NCBI GenBank assembly: GCA_023376005.1
Contig: CM042145.1
Coordinates: forward strand, 57,939,040 to 58,003,039
DNA: 64,000 nucleotides
From: Doryteuthis pealeii
Taxonomy: Eukaryota; Mollusca; Cephalopoda; Myopsida; Loliginidae
Direction: 5' to 3'
Made by a program: the position numbers and the translations under genes. The notes under the pieces were generated by a model. The model had not been told where the DNA came from. It worked only from the letters and a program-made list of their open reading frames with translations, and did not search any database. Shown here piece after piece: positions 1 through 11,384 of the stretch; the stretch's first letter is position 1, and each line of letters starts with the position of its first letter.

Positions 1-175
1 TATTCTTCCTCCAGCTAAAGGTAAATAGTAAGGCAGATTGGGCTCTTTAACCTTGGTTAGGCAACCAGTCTAGGAGAAGGAAAATCCTGAATTCAAACCT
101 GTTAAATTCTGCTTAAGAATTAGTCCTTGTATCACATCCTTCTCATGTAGAGTGGTTGTTGAATATATACTATAT
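1..175 (+). repeat. tRNA-SINE family A, 3' part
   Basis: Matches the body and tail of a repeat seen more than 15 times here: GGTAAATAGTA..GGCAGA, then AACCAGTCTAGGAGAAGG, GAATTCAAACCTGTTAAA and a tail ending CACATCC. The tRNA-like head lies outside the window. Confidence 0.85.
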
Positions 176-209
176 ACCATTCGCTGGTGCGTATTTTTCA
201 CTTTTTGTT

Positions 210-412
210 GCCTACGATCAAGACACGTTGAAAACACCAGTTCTAATTAGGTCACTGAAGTTAAACAGCGATGAACCTGTTCATTACTTAGATGGGTAAC
301 CATTTAAGCAACACTAGGTACTGTAAGCACCCTGATATCAAATTGACTTGATCCAGCATTAAATGACGCGAAAAGTACTGATATGCCATAAAACAAAACA
401 ATCAAACCATCA
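210..412 (+). repeat. 5S rRNA-derived SINE, copy 1
   Basis: 210-328 aligns along its length to 5S rRNA: GCCTACG, CACGTTGAAAACACC, GTTCT, TCACTGAAGTTAAACAGCG, ATTACTTAGATGGGTAACC and ACACTAGGTACTGTAAGC. These cover the 5S internal promoter boxes and both helix I strands. A 75-85 bp tail follows (GCATTAAATGAC, TGATATGCCATAAAAC) that also ends other SINEs here. Divergence rules out a functional 5S gene. Confidence 0.88.
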
Positions 413-756
413 CTTTTAGTTCTTTTGTATTGTTTTTGTAGAATGAACATCATACCCATCTTCACAGGAAGGCTGTGACTAGTGTCCAGTCACCAGACAA
501 AAAAAAAGACAGACTAACTGAATACATGCTGTAGCAACTGAGAGAACATGGTCAAGTGTTCAGTATATATGGATAAAAATATCCACACTAAAACCATCAG
601 CCAACCAAAGTCATGGAAATAGACTTGACTATGCTAGAAAGTAGAATAGCCCAAGCTGCTATTTAAACCATGTACCAAATCTGGATTCTCAGAAGCTGAA
701 CCAGCTTGCAACAGTTGAATACTGATCAGTTTAAACAAATCTCTACAGTTCTAACA

Positions 757-1480
757 TCAATTAATAATAATTACATTTATTATCATTGATGTTTTATTCC
801 CTAGGAGGAGGAGGAGGAGGAGATGAGGGGGATGCGTTGGAGAAAAATCTTTCATAGTCAAAGTGGGCAAAAAACAATTAAGGCCAAAATTCCAATGATG
901 TGAGAGCACCATTTTAAAGTTGACATTTAAAAATAAGAACAATAGAAAGATAATTCATGTGCATGCAAGTCAGAGATCATTTTGACATTGTACTTGTATT
1001 GAAAATTAGGACCTGCAAATCTAAAATCATAGAAAATCAATATTTTTCACATCTGACAAATTGCTTGAGAAGAGGAAGATCGGAATGTTAAACAGCAAAA
1101 AATAGTCGTGAAAAAATTTTTTTTCCATTTATTTTTTAGATGGGACAAATCTAGTTCAGATGTGCCAATTTCTGAATTCTGGTGGAACTCTTCAGTGAAG
1201 AAAACAGAAAAAATGGAATTGTTTTGTAAATTCATTTAAAGAAAAATTTAAGAGAAATTACCAAAATTTTCAATAATACCTTAGAATTACCAGTGTTTTC
1301 TTTAAAATCAATCAATCATTGTAACTTGTTACATTTTAAAATTGTGTACAAATTATTTGTATTAAGAAAACTTATTTGTTGCTATAATTGTTTATCATTA
1401 GTTACTTAAAATCATATAATTGCTTGCAAAAACAAAAAGATTGATATGAGCATTGAATAACATGAGAAAATTAACTTTGT
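757..1480. other. AT-rich DNA without a recognisable gene
   Basis: Contains (GGA)n at 804-820 and, near 1310-1440, an AT-rich stretch (AATCATATAATTGCTTG) that recurs at 24790-24880, 30780-30830 and 42410-42780 next to SINE family E. Only short spurious ORFs. Confidence 0.6.
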
Positions 1481-1820
1481 AATGTGTATATATATATATA
1501 TTTACAAATACGAATATGATGTGACACATGGTCAATTTTTGTGGATTTTGTAATCAAAGTACTTAAATTACAAATGGATCAAATTACTGTCAGATAAATC
1601 ATGATAATTAAAAGTTAAAAGTAAAATTAAGTAACAAATGTCAATTTATAAAGACTTGTAAGGAGTGGTATCATAATATTATAGGATGTTGGGAAAACCT
1701 TTATTTAAAAAATGTCAACCCAGAATGACATTATAAGAAGCATTTCTATCAAAGACAAAAGAGAGAAAAGACAGGAAAATATCAAATGAAGACTCTGTAA
1801 AAATAAAGATGAGACTATCA

Positions 1821-1821
<1 letters not shown>

Positions 1822-1881
<60 letters not shown>
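1822..1881. repeat. (AT)n microsatellite
   Basis: About 29 uninterrupted AT dinucleotides, directly adjoining the hairpin at 1886-1979. Confidence 0.97.
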
Positions 1882-1883
<2 letters not shown>

Positions 1884-1885
1884 GT

Positions 1886-1979
1886 AAGAGGTGTGAAAAG
1901 CTGAAACACAGTGTCTGTGGATGACTTATAATAAGTCATTCATCCACAGACACTGTGTTTCAGCGTTTCATGCCTCTTC
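1886..1979. repeat. Inverted repeat (hairpin), arms about 43 bp
   Basis: Left arm AAGAGGTGTGAAAAGCTG.. through CACAGTGTCTGTGGATGA pairs with TCATCCACAGACACTGTG .. CAGCGTTTCATGCCTCTT. The core 25 bp is perfect; the loop is a few bases. Confidence 0.9.
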
Positions 1980-2261
1980 ACTGTGGCTAGACACAACAAC
2001 TACCTATGGCCAGGATCGAAATCCAACTGACTTTTTGTCCACCTGAATTCTTAACTTCTTGGCTATTTGACAGCTGCTGCAAAGGGGTGGTGTTTAAACT
2101 ATTAAATACATACGTTTGTTTATACATTTTATGATCACCAGAGAGATCCAGTCTGTGTACAGACGATCATTGCTTTATATATGCTGGCAGTGAAAGTTAA
2201 TTTAAGTCACCCCTAAAGAGCTCTACCGAGTTTGGGAGTATATATATATATATATATATAT

Positions 2262-2704
2262 CAACATCTTCCCACAAGTAGGATGTGACACATGGTCAGT
2301 TATTTAAGTGGTGTTTAACAGTTTTGAATTCAGAGTTTTACTTCTCCTAAATTGTTTGATTACAGTCAAGTCACACTGAAAGCACCAATTCCCACTCAAT
2401 CAACAAAGTTGAGCAGTTATGAATCTGTTCTAATTCTTAATTGTTGACCATTTAAGCAACAGCAGGTACTGTAAGTAACCTAAGTGCTTTGATTATCAAA
2501 ATGACTTGATTTAGTACTAAATGACCTGAAAAAAGTTGATAAGCTGTAAAACAAAATGACACCAACAATAACTGAACTATTTGCCTAACCAAGGTTAAAA
2601 GGCCTGGTCTGCCCTACTATTTACCCATAGCTGGAGGAAGAATAGTTGGTTGTATACCTTTCCCAAGGGTATTAGCATTATGTGAAATTAAAACAGCAAC
2701 TTTG
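2262..2704 (-). repeat. SINE family A split by a 5S-derived SINE
   Basis: 2262-2357 is the reverse-complement 3' part of family A and 2569-2704 is the middle part. The two halves are separated by the 5S-type element at 2359-2568. The break falls in the CCTAGACTGGTTGCC segment of the host, with imperfect duplicates AAATTGTTTG and AACTATTTG on either side, consistent with a target site duplication. Confidence 0.85.
2359..2568 (+). repeat. 5S rRNA-derived SINE, copy 2 (nested)
   Basis: The 5S-like head reads CACACTGAAAGCACC, CAAAGTTGAGCAG, AATTGTTGACCATTTAAGC and GCAGGTACTGTAAGT. The tail contains ATGACTTGATTTAGTACTAA and TGATAAGCTGTAAAAC. Inserted into a family A SINE. Confidence 0.85.
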
Positions 2705-3147
2705 TGTTGTATACGTCAAAATGAGTTTCAAGTTCTTCTTAATTATTCTTGGCTGACCAAATTTAGAATAAAATCCTCTGATAAATGCAATTAAGTGACT
2801 CATGTAATTCCACTCCCCCCACCCCCCAAGTTTGTGATAAAACTGCAGTTAGAAAAAATCTTTTTTTCCTTTTATCGTTTGTGTGAAACTGTCTGATTTT
2901 TAACTGTGCTTCTTTTTTTTGTGGTGAAGTAGAAAGAGATGTGTTCATTAGTAGATTGCCTGTTCATTTCTAGAAGTATTAATGATAGTAAGATCACGAT
3001 TTTTATTCTTATCACATATTATCTACCATTATTAATTTTTTCACTAATATTTTTTGTTTTTTGTTTTAATTTTGGCTACTTTTCATTGCAAGCATTCAGG
3101 TCTTTAATCTACGATCGTCAGTAAACAGCATAGATCAGAAATAAAGA

Positions 3148-3670
3148 ATAATGCGTCTTGGCCTCCTGCCCTAAAAAACGCTAAGTGGTGCCTGCTAAAA
3201 ATCCAACCACACTACTATTGCGACAGTTGTTTGGTTTAATAATGTATTTATTGTTTTTATTTTTGAAACTTAGTCATATTGAAAAATTTGTGACAGTTGT
3301 TTTGAATTAGAATAAAATGAAAATAACGAAAAAAAAAGATATTTAAGTGGGGTGATAAAATATTTACTTGTCCATAAAAAAACCTAGGTGGTGGCTTACT
3401 TTTAACGCCTTCAAATTACTAAAAAAGTTATTTGTTGATAAAAATGCCTTCAAACTGCTAAAAAAAATATTTCAAAGGGGAGGGGGTAAAATATTTACAT
3501 TTACTTGTCGAGAAAAGACTTATGGAGGTAAAATATCACTTTCATATCGCATTAACTTTTCAGGAAAAACACCTTCAAACAGCTTGGGAGTTCAATCATA
3601 GTGTGGGATGGTTTTTCAGCAGGCACTACTTAGCGTTTTTAGGGGAGGAGGCCAGGCCGCATTTATGCGA
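3148..3670. mobile_element. Foldback/MITE with about 70-bp terminal inverted repeats
   Basis: 3148-3215 (GGCCTCCTGCCCTAAAAAACG, AGTGGTGCCTGCT) is the reverse complement of 3598-3669 (AGCAGGCACTACTTAGCG, GGAGGAGGCCAGGCC) with few mismatches. The interior is AT-rich with an internal direct repeat (GCCTTCAAA..CTAAAAAA) and no transposase. Confidence 0.8.
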
Positions 3671-3837
3671 TAATACCTGAATAATGTTCCTGGTGTGACA
3701 CAATCTCACTTTACTTTTGTACTGGAAATTATGCCACCTGCCCTACTAATTAAGTAACAAGAACTTTTACACGAGGGGCATTTAGTGTAATAGTTATTTT
3801 CATAGGAAATGAAGATGGAGACCAGAGTTCAAATCCT

Positions 3838-3872
3838 GTGTTATATACACACTTCTTCTGCTGGGTATATAT

Positions 3873-3908
<36 letters not shown>

Positions 3909-4310
3909 GTATTAAGATTATGGGATCATCCATGGTTATACCCTCATGAATCTTTTACTTACTTTCTTATCTTCTTGTGTTCTGTAATCTGTTGCTATCT
4001 GCATTTCTCCTTCTAACTTTTATTATTTTCAAAGTTATATATATATATATGTGTGTGTGTGTAATTTGACATTTCATTTGATGATTGTATTTTTCATATA
4101 TGTGTTATATACCCACTTCTTCTGCTGGGTATATATATGGAGAGAAAGAGATTGTTTCTATTAAGATTATGAAAGCATCTGTGGTAATACCCTCATAAAT
4201 CTTTTACTTACTTTCTTACTGGAGAAGCTGGCTGGTACCTTATGTCTAGATTTCTTACCTTCTGTTCTTGATTTCTGTAATTTCTATCTTCATTTCTTCT
4301 AACTGGTCTG
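3838..4310. repeat. Direct duplication, period about 264 bp
   Basis: 3838-4020 and 4102-4310 share CACTTCTTCTGCTGGGTATA, then TATTAAGATTATG, TACCCTCAT.AATCTTTTAC and TTCTGTAAT. The first copy contains (GA)n at 3878-3906. A family A head (TAGTGTAATAGTTA, GTTCAAATCCTG) precedes it at 3776-3837. Confidence 0.75.
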
Positions 4311-4639
4311 GTACTGTATCTTCAAGAAGCTGGTTTGCCAAGGCTGCCATTAGTTAGAGTCAACACAAGGATTGTATTTTGTGATCACATCTTTTAAGAC
4401 AGAACCAGAACTTTTTCAGCCGTGCAGTGGAGCAAAGCGAAGCCGATGCTTACATCATGGTGTCTCCTACTTAACTGACAAAGCTAACTACTTATTTCTC
4501 ACAGTCTCCCAGTGACAGGAAGTTGGGGTCAACTTGATGTCACTGAATGCCAATCATCTATCTGCCTCTAATTTTGAATTTCAACAACCTTGAAATACAA
4601 AATCTATCTCTACGCTCTAAAAAACAATGGTGATTATTA

Positions 4640-4790
4640 ATATACAACACCTGGATGAAGTTGTTTGCATTTTACTTCATGTTAATGCTCTTGAGAAAGG
4701 TATGAATTTATCAGTTATCCCCCATGTATGGGTAAATTGTAGGGAAGACTGGGTTATTTAGGCTTGGTTAGGCAACTGTATATGTCCACA
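4640..4790 (+). repeat. SINE family A, diverged fragment
   Basis: GTTTGCATTTTACTTCATG, GAGAAAGGTATGAATT, GGGTAAATTGTAGGG and CTTGGTTAGGCAACTG match the family A middle; head and tail are missing. Confidence 0.7.
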
Positions 4791-4795
4791 GGAGA

Positions 4796-5125
4796 ACTTC
4801 ACTTATGAGTTCATCCTTGGTTTTCTAGCAGTGTCCAGCATGTTTGTTCATCTTACTTTGATGGTTTGTGTGATGGAAGGTAAGTGGCCTTACAACTGCT
4901 TTCTTGTGAGGTACTGCTGCCATGATTTGTTTAAGGCAACCTAGTGTAGTTCCCATCTAGCTTTTTATCTGTTCCAATACGGCTACAGCTTGGAAGAATT
5001 TTTGCTTTATCTTATCTGAGAGATCAGATTTCCATATGATCAATAATCTGTCAATAACAGTCCATGCCTTTCCTATGTGTATATTGATATCACTTTCAAG
5101 GCATTTGAGTTTGGTCTACTGATTT
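4796..5125 (-). mobile_element. LINE 3' ORF fragment (RT C-terminal region)
   Basis: The reverse strand shows the C-terminal region of an RTE/CFDP2-like non-LTR retrotransposon, seen better at 49865-50470. Shared blocks include the CTCCAGCAGTGTCCAGCATG-type stretch and CCATATGA..ATAATCTG. Frames are broken. Confidence 0.6.
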
Positions 5126-5252
5126 GAGAGGATTATTATCCAGTGTAGAGAAGCCTCCATCTTGTATCAAACACAAACTGAATTACTGATGTATAGTCTA
5201 GAGAAGGCAGCAAGACGCATTTGCCTCTATATGAAATCAGATAGAATGGAGT

Positions 5253-5255
<3 letters not shown>

Positions 5256-5298
<43 letters not shown>
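5256..5298. repeat. (AT)n microsatellite
   Basis: About 21 AT units just upstream of a full-length SINE family A copy. Confidence 0.95.
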
Positions 5299-5301
<3 letters not shown>

Positions 5302-5358
5302 AGAGATTAAATATTATGGTGTTAATATTCTGTAACTGTAGTTTCAGGCATATAAATG

Positions 5359-5655
5359 CTAGAGGCATGTGGTATAAGGGTTAGAATCATAGGAAATGGA
5401 ATTGTTGACCCGAGTTCAAATCCTGGACATGGCTGTTTGAATTTCACATAGCACTAATAGCCTTGGGAAAGGTATGAATCCGACTATACTCCCTTCAACT
5501 ATGGGTAAATAGTAGGGCAGATTGGGCTCTTCAATCTTGGTTATGTAACCAGTCTAGGAGAAGGAAAACTCTGAATTCAAACCTGTTAAACTCCACTTAA
5601 GAAAAGTGTTGCATCCTGCTCATGCAGAAGGATTGGTAAATATATATAAACACTG
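5359..5655 (+). repeat. tRNA-SINE family A, near full length
   Basis: The head shows a pol III A-box-like GTGGTATAAGGGTTAGA and a B-box-like GAGTTCAAATCCT. The body has GGGAAAGGTATGAATCC and GGGTAAATAGTAGGGCAGA, and the tail ends GGATTGGTAAATATAT. This is a good reference copy. It resembles the tRNA-derived SINEs described from cephalopods, but identity is inferred. Confidence 0.88.
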
Positions 5656-5694
5656 AACAAGCCGCTGTTTTAATATTTTTTAATTCTTTAATCC

Positions 5695-6085
5695 CTCTTA
5701 TGACAAACACGCAACCCTTTTAATCATATATGTGCTAGAAGGCAGTGGATGAGAGTCAACAACCAATTTATTAATACATATAAAGTTATTTCTACCAATT
5801 TGTTGATGCATATAAAGTTAATGAAAAATCTTGCCTTAAAAATTATTTAAAAAATAATTTGATTAAAAATTTGGTTGATACACATGAAATTAATGAAAAA
5901 TCTAATATAAAAAAATACTAAAAAATAATTTGATTAAAAAGAATTTGACTTAAAAAAAAATCAGTTAGAAAAAATAATGCTCATAAAGTTAAACAAATCA
6001 TTTATCATAATGACTTAGTCCAGCATTAAATGACTTGAAAGGGTTAATATGCCATAAAACAACTAACCAATCAATCAACCTGTTC
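5695..6085 (+). repeat. Family H fragment with shared 3' tail
   Basis: CATATATGTGCTAGAAGGCAG matches elements at 33560 and 36345. It ends with CAGCATTAAATGACTTG and TAATATGCCATAAAAC, the tail also carried by the 5S-derived SINE. Contains an internal direct repeat of TATAAAGTTA..T.. at 5779-5830. Confidence 0.6.
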
Positions 6086-6640
6086 TCATTCCGGTAACCA
6101 TAGCTGGGGTAGGAGTTGTGTTAATTATTTTTCTATGTTACTGCCTCTACTCAGGATTGAACTCGGGATCCAGAGATAACTGTCACTTAGAACTGTCTTA
6201 ACCTATCTACCTTATCCACTAGGCCATGTGTCCAATTGAACAATTGAGTGTGAATTTTTTGGGAAAAAAAAGCACAATATGAGTCTAGGTAAAAAATCAG
6301 TTATCTCTGGATCCCGAGTTCAATCCTGAGTAGAGGCAGTAACATAGAAAAATAATTGACACAACCCCAGCTATGGTTAGCGGAATGAGACAGGATACCT
6401 CCGTGGACTAAATAAAGGGTTAGGTTCAAAGTTCCGTGATGGCTCCCGATTACGACAAGAAAGTTCCCGGGTTTGAAAAGAAGGTTCCCAAGTCCGACAA
6501 GAAATACCTGAAGAAGGCCGGAGGGCATATTGACTGAAACGTTGTACAAGTAACAATGAAGATGGGGAAAATAGTCTGAATAACACAAATAATACTAGTC
6601 ATCAAGCCTCATCTCAAACATTCAGAGAAATAATATTTAT
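6070..6640. repeat. SINE family F, head-to-head inverted pair
   Basis: 6085-6240 (minus) carries a tRNA-like head whose reverse strand has GGCCTAGTGGATAAGG and GAGTTCAATCCTGAG. 6299-6640 (plus) repeats the same head part, then a 21-bp tandem (AAGGTTCCCAAGTCCGACAA) and a tail (ACCTGAAGAAGGCCGGAGGG, AACAATGAAGATG). About 95 bp is inverted with high identity. ORFs here are repeat artefacts. Confidence 0.8.
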
Positions 6641-7103
6641 TTGTAAAGGTTCTTCATTTTTTGCATGGAATATATAATGCATATAATATCATATGATTCC
6701 AGTTTCCAATCAAATTAATTCTGATTCCTGGCATCATCTCTGGCTACAAGGGAGATAATCAAATACTTTTTGGCATAAAACATTCATTATTAAGTTTAAT
6801 AATGATTGATCTGAATAATTTAAGTCAAATGAATATTGTTATATGTAATATTAATAGCTCTCTAATTGAACACAATGTATGAGTGCTCAATAATTCAGTT
6901 AAAAGATGTGAATCATAAGACTGCTTTGCTTTCACTCATGACTTCATATAGTAGCCACACCTTTTTTTTTTCGGGGGGGGGGATAAGGTGATAGCAAAAG
7001 AATAGTACAAAGATTCTTGCAAGAAAAATCCAAAGTTTTGATTTCAAAATTTGATTGTTTTTAAGATCCACACTTGAATTTTTCATTTCCTTTTTTTTTT
7101 TTC

Positions 7104-7494
7104 TTAAGGAATGCACACTTTAAATTAGCAGCAGGAGTCAGCCTCGTTGGTATGCTTTTTTTTTCTGAATTCAGGAGAAAAACATCTTTATTACCCCCAC
7201 CGGGGGTAATAAAGATGTTTTTCTCCTGAATTCAGAAATAATTTTGTTTTACAATAAAATATTTTGGGCATTTTTTAATAAATATGTGTCAATGAACAAT
7301 TTTTTTTTAACAATGAATAAACATTTTTTTCTTCAATAATAAAATTTGAAAAGTTTTTTTAACAATTAATAGAAAACAAAAAGAAAATTATCTCTAAGAA
7401 TTCAGATGAAAAACAACAAGTTTATTTTCCCCAAAAGTAGATGAAAAGAGAATATGAGGCTGACTTCTACTAATTTGAAGGGAGTATTCCTTAA
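7104..7494. mobile_element. Foldback element enclosing a perfect 36-bp hairpin
   Basis: Outer arms near 7104-7146 (AAATTAGCAGCAGGAGTCAG) and 7452-7494 (reverse of CTGACTTCTACTAATTTG) are imperfect inverted repeats. Inside, 7163-7198 and 7202-7237 are perfect 36-bp reverse complements around a 3-base loop. A third, diverged copy of the hairpin arm lies at 7397-7430. Confidence 0.85.
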
Positions 7495-7499
7495 AAAAA

Positions 7500-9225
7500 A
7501 AGCTCAAAAATTTGGAAATGCTTATCTTGATGATAACCCATAATTTTTCTTTCTTTTTTTTTTTTAACAATTAGACTGTGAGGCTAGAGAGCCCAGTCTG
7601 ACTTACCAATTACTCATATCTGGTGTTGTTAAACACACAAACATGTTCACACAAAATACTCATACAATGTGGAACTTTTGCTCTCATCAAACAATGCTCT
7701 TTCAATGCAAATAATGTGAAAGATCTATCTAAAGATATTAACATAGATGTCATTTTGTCCCTCTTGAGAAATAAAATCATACCAAAAATTATAATTTTAA
7801 CAGGATTAATACCATACAAATGAATTGTTCAACATGATCCTCTAAACTACGAATTAGACGAGGTTGACATATTGTCAAAATGAAATAGAACCTCTTGAGA
7901 AACAACTAAACAAAAATTTTAATATAAACATACCATGAGCACAACATCCTAACTTCTATGTATACCAAAAATTATTTGTGTATAAGACGCACTGTTTTTC
8001 TAGATTTTTCAGCCCAAAAGATAGAGGTGTGTGCTTTACACAGCCCCATTAGGGAGGGGGTGTTACCCTTCTGCAGATGTGCAGTTAGCATATTCTACAG
8101 TTCCAGCTGACAGGGTGGGGATATTTAATTGGGGGTTACTGAAAAGTTCTTAGCCCAACAAGGAAGGGAATTACCCACTTAAAAAATTATTTGATTTGTT
8201 TTGGAAGAGTTAAAAAAAAAATCAAGGTGTGTTGAACTATGAGATGAATATGTGAAATAACATGTGCTTTTCATAACTCGAGTTCATTCCCATCTTGGTC
8301 TGACTGAGAACTTTTCAATATTCACAATATATGTATGCAATTGATTTAATAAAATTTCATTGTTGTTTTGAATAACATGCTGAATGATAAATATGAAGTT
8401 AAAAACAGCCTTTTATTTACTTATTTATTTTATTTTTTTTTGTAAAAACAAAATATAGAAAATATGAGAAAGCAAAGTAAAATTTTAGCTTTTTTAGACA
8501 TTTTTTTAAATAAAAATGTTTCATAAAATGAGTAAAATACTAGTCAATATATGAAAAGAAATAAAAAAGATTAATAAAAAAAAAAAAAATTGAAAAATTG
8601 AAAAAATATATACAAAAATGGAAAAACAAAACTTTATTTTAGAGATTTTATAAAATATTTCAGAAAAACACAAAAAATAGTAATTAGGAAAAAAAATAGA
8701 TAAATAACAATGAACAAATTAATAAATAGGAAAATGGAAAAACCAAAATTTACGTTGCCGTAGAGAATTATGAAAATATTTGATTAAAAAAAAGTTTTAA
8801 AAAATGGCACTGCAAGAATTCATAGAAGGTTTCATTTGATTTTTTTCCATTTTAAACTAAAATCAATTTCTGGTTTTATTACACCCAATGTTGGCTTTTT
8901 TTTTTTCTTTAAAATATTTACTTGCTCATATTTCTGTTTGATGCTCATTTGTTTTTTTGTTGTTTTTTTTGTTTTCAATGTTTCTTGCTGTCAGATTTGA
9001 TTAACTTGACAAAATTGAGATCCATTCCCCCCCACCCCAATCATTTTTATTCCCTTGCTAATTTTAGGATACAATTTTAATCAGTATCAAAATTTATTGA
9101 TCCAAAATCTCTCTCCATATAAGATACAATGTGACTTCATACATAGGTCACAAAATCAGGCCTCATTACAGATTCAGGAGAAATTATTTTGCTAATATAA
9201 ATTGCAAATATATTTAAATACAAAA
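7500..9225. other. AT-rich stretch without a recognisable gene
   Basis: Homopolymer-rich (A/T runs at 7550, 8573-8590 and 8895). At 7970-8035, TTATTTGTGTATAAGACGCA resembles the ends of the candidate element at 14722-15480. No ORF of note. Confidence 0.6.
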
Positions 9226-9510
9226 GTACTTGTATGGCTACTTACTCCCTACCACACAACATCCAAGTAAGATAAATAAGACAGGCTGGACACTGCTAGA
9301 AAAGGCTGAACTCATAAATGATGGTCTTCTGTGGACACCTACACGTGGACACACCAGTATAGGCCAATCAATAAAAACCTATATCAATCAACTTTGTGCG
9401 GATTTTGGATTCTGTGCAGAAGACCTGCCAGGGATGTTGACTGATAGGGATGGTTAGCAAGAGAGAGTCATAAGAATCTGTGCTGTCTGTGTAACCTAAT
9501 GATGCATCCA
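9226..9510 (+). mobile_element. LINE C-terminal fragment
   Basis: The 9230-9457 frame reads ..AELINDGLLWTPTRGHTS, then TYINQLCADFGFCAEDLPG and ending in LTDRDG. This is the conserved C-terminal end of a non-LTR retrotransposon RT protein (RTE/CFDP2-like by memory). 5' truncated and decayed. Confidence 0.7.
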
Positions 9511-9587
9511 ACATCATTTTTTTTCTTAGTACTTCCTTTGTTGCAGCCAGCTAACTTTTTAAATAGCATCAGGCTTCTTATATATAT

Positions 9588-9860
9588 TTAATAACCCCTC
9601 TGCACAAGCAGAGTGTGACACAAGGTCAATTTCGTAGCAGAGTCTAACAGGTTTGAATTCAGTTTTTCTTCTCCTAGCCAAGGTTAAAGAGCCTAGTCTG
9701 CTCTACTATTTACCTATAGCTGAAGGGAATAGTTGGATACATACCTTTCCCAAAGTTATTGGCGCTATGTGAAATGAAAACAGCCTTGCCTAGGATTTGA
9801 ACTCAGATCAACAAGTCCATTTCCTATGACTCTAACCATTACGCTACACACCTCCAACAT
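9588..9860 (-). repeat. tRNA-SINE family A
   Basis: Nearly full-length reverse copy. The head on the reverse strand contains GCGTAATGGTTAGAGTCATA and GAGTTCAAATCCTAGG. Confidence 0.88.
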
Positions 9861-9883
9861 TCATATATGCAGCCTGTATATGT

Positions 9884-9885
<2 letters not shown>

Positions 9886-9916
<31 letters not shown>

Positions 9917-9991
9917 CACACACTCATATTGGAGACACCCATTGTGTAATGGTTATTATCTTAGGAAATGGACATGGCGACCATATGTGTT

Positions 9992-10072
<81 letters not shown>

Positions 10073-10073
10073 G
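9886..10073. repeat. Compound (CA)n/(TA)n microsatellites with SINE A head between
   Basis: 9886-9926 and 9991-10073 are CA/TA tracts. 9930-9988 between them is a family A head (GTGTAATGGTTATTATCTTA). Confidence 0.85.
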
Positions 10074-10399
10074 CAGAGTATGAAGGAGCAATGTAAAAGC
10101 AAGTGTTGGCAATAAAATTAGATATATCTATAATTCCTAAGTCAAAAATACTGAAGTGACAAATGATAAACTGTGTGACAGAAATGGAACAAAGGATTTC
10201 TGTAAACAATAAATTTTCTATAAGATTTCACAATAATGCTGTATTTTTTTATAACACCTGTTAGAATATCAATAATTTTCATAAAGAACTCAGACACAAT
10301 AATGAAACTAAGATAATAGATCTAAATTCATCTATGAGGCTGCATCAAAAAACTTGATATCTAATCATTAAATCTAAAATTGGATCTGAAATTTTCACT

Positions 10400-10675
10400 G
10401 TGCTTGGTGTAATGGTTAGAGATGAAGGAAATGGACTTGTTGATCCGAGTTCAAATCCTCGACCAAATTACAGTTCACATAGTCCTAATAATGTTTAGAA
10501 AGATATGAATCCAACTACTCGCCCTCCAGCTATGGGTAAATAATAAGGCTGACTGGGATCTTTAGCCTTAGGCAACCAGTCTAGGAGAAGGAAGACTCTG
10601 AATTCAAACCTGTTAAACTCTGCTTGGGGTGGTTACTACTAGAATAGGCTCAGTCCTAATAAGTGATCTATTTCA
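10400..10675 (+). repeat. tRNA-SINE family A, variant-tail subtype
   Basis: The head (GGTGTAATGGTTAGAGATGA, GAGTTCAAATCCTCG) and body match family A. After ACTCTGCTT the usual tail is replaced by GGTTACTACTAGAATAGGCT and AGTGATCTATTTCA, which recurs in the copy at 32344-32606. Confidence 0.85.
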
Positions 10676-10814
10676 CTAATTTAAAATTTAAATTTAAACC
10701 ATATAGTGCTTGATGATAATTGCAACGCTACAAAGGTTGGGATGTTTACAATTATATTTTAAGGTCTATATAGAAATGAGAATACATTTTCATTTAAATA
10801 CATCAAATTCAGAG

Positions 10815-11038
10815 GAGTCCCTATGGCATAGTAACCAACAGGCTGGAATGTGACATTGTAATTAGTTAGAAATCCAGTCGCGCTATTATGCATACTTTAG
10901 GACTTGGGAAAGGTATGAACCGCCTCATGGGTTAAATAGTGCCACTACTGTTCTTCTACAAGGATGACTTTGGCATTAAATAACCCATGAAGATAAATAA
11001 TGCCATTAAATAAAGAAATCAAACCAAAAATCAAATCA
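10815..11038 (+). repeat. SINE family D
   Basis: A tRNA-like start (CCTATGGCATAGTAACCAAC) is followed by GTTCTTCTACAAGGATGACT and a 3' end ATGCCATTAAATAAAG. A second copy lies at 25845-26155. Confidence 0.65.
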
Positions 11039-11384
11039 TCATCATCAAGTCGTGTTAACTGCACAGATCTCCATGACATGCTGTGTAGTTGAAATTAATG
11101 CTTGTTATATTATAATTAACTCATTATTTTCATATGATTTAAAAAAAAAATTCTTGCATTTTGTTAACATAATTGAATTCTCATCTACTAATCAAATAGA
11201 ATTTTTTAATTGTGAATCCCTTGGTGATTGATTTTCTAATGGAAATCCAGAAATACTAACAGCAGCAAACAATGATTTTAATGGATCATTAATACTAATA
11301 ATTCTCACCTTCCTCTTTTAGACTTTTTACAAATTGGTCTTCACACTGTTGGCAATGTTGTAGGCAATACCCCATCCCAGGGGT

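Noticed and set aside
210..328. Functional 5S rRNA gene
   Set aside because: Too many substitutions in conserved helices, and it continues into a SINE tail found at other loci.
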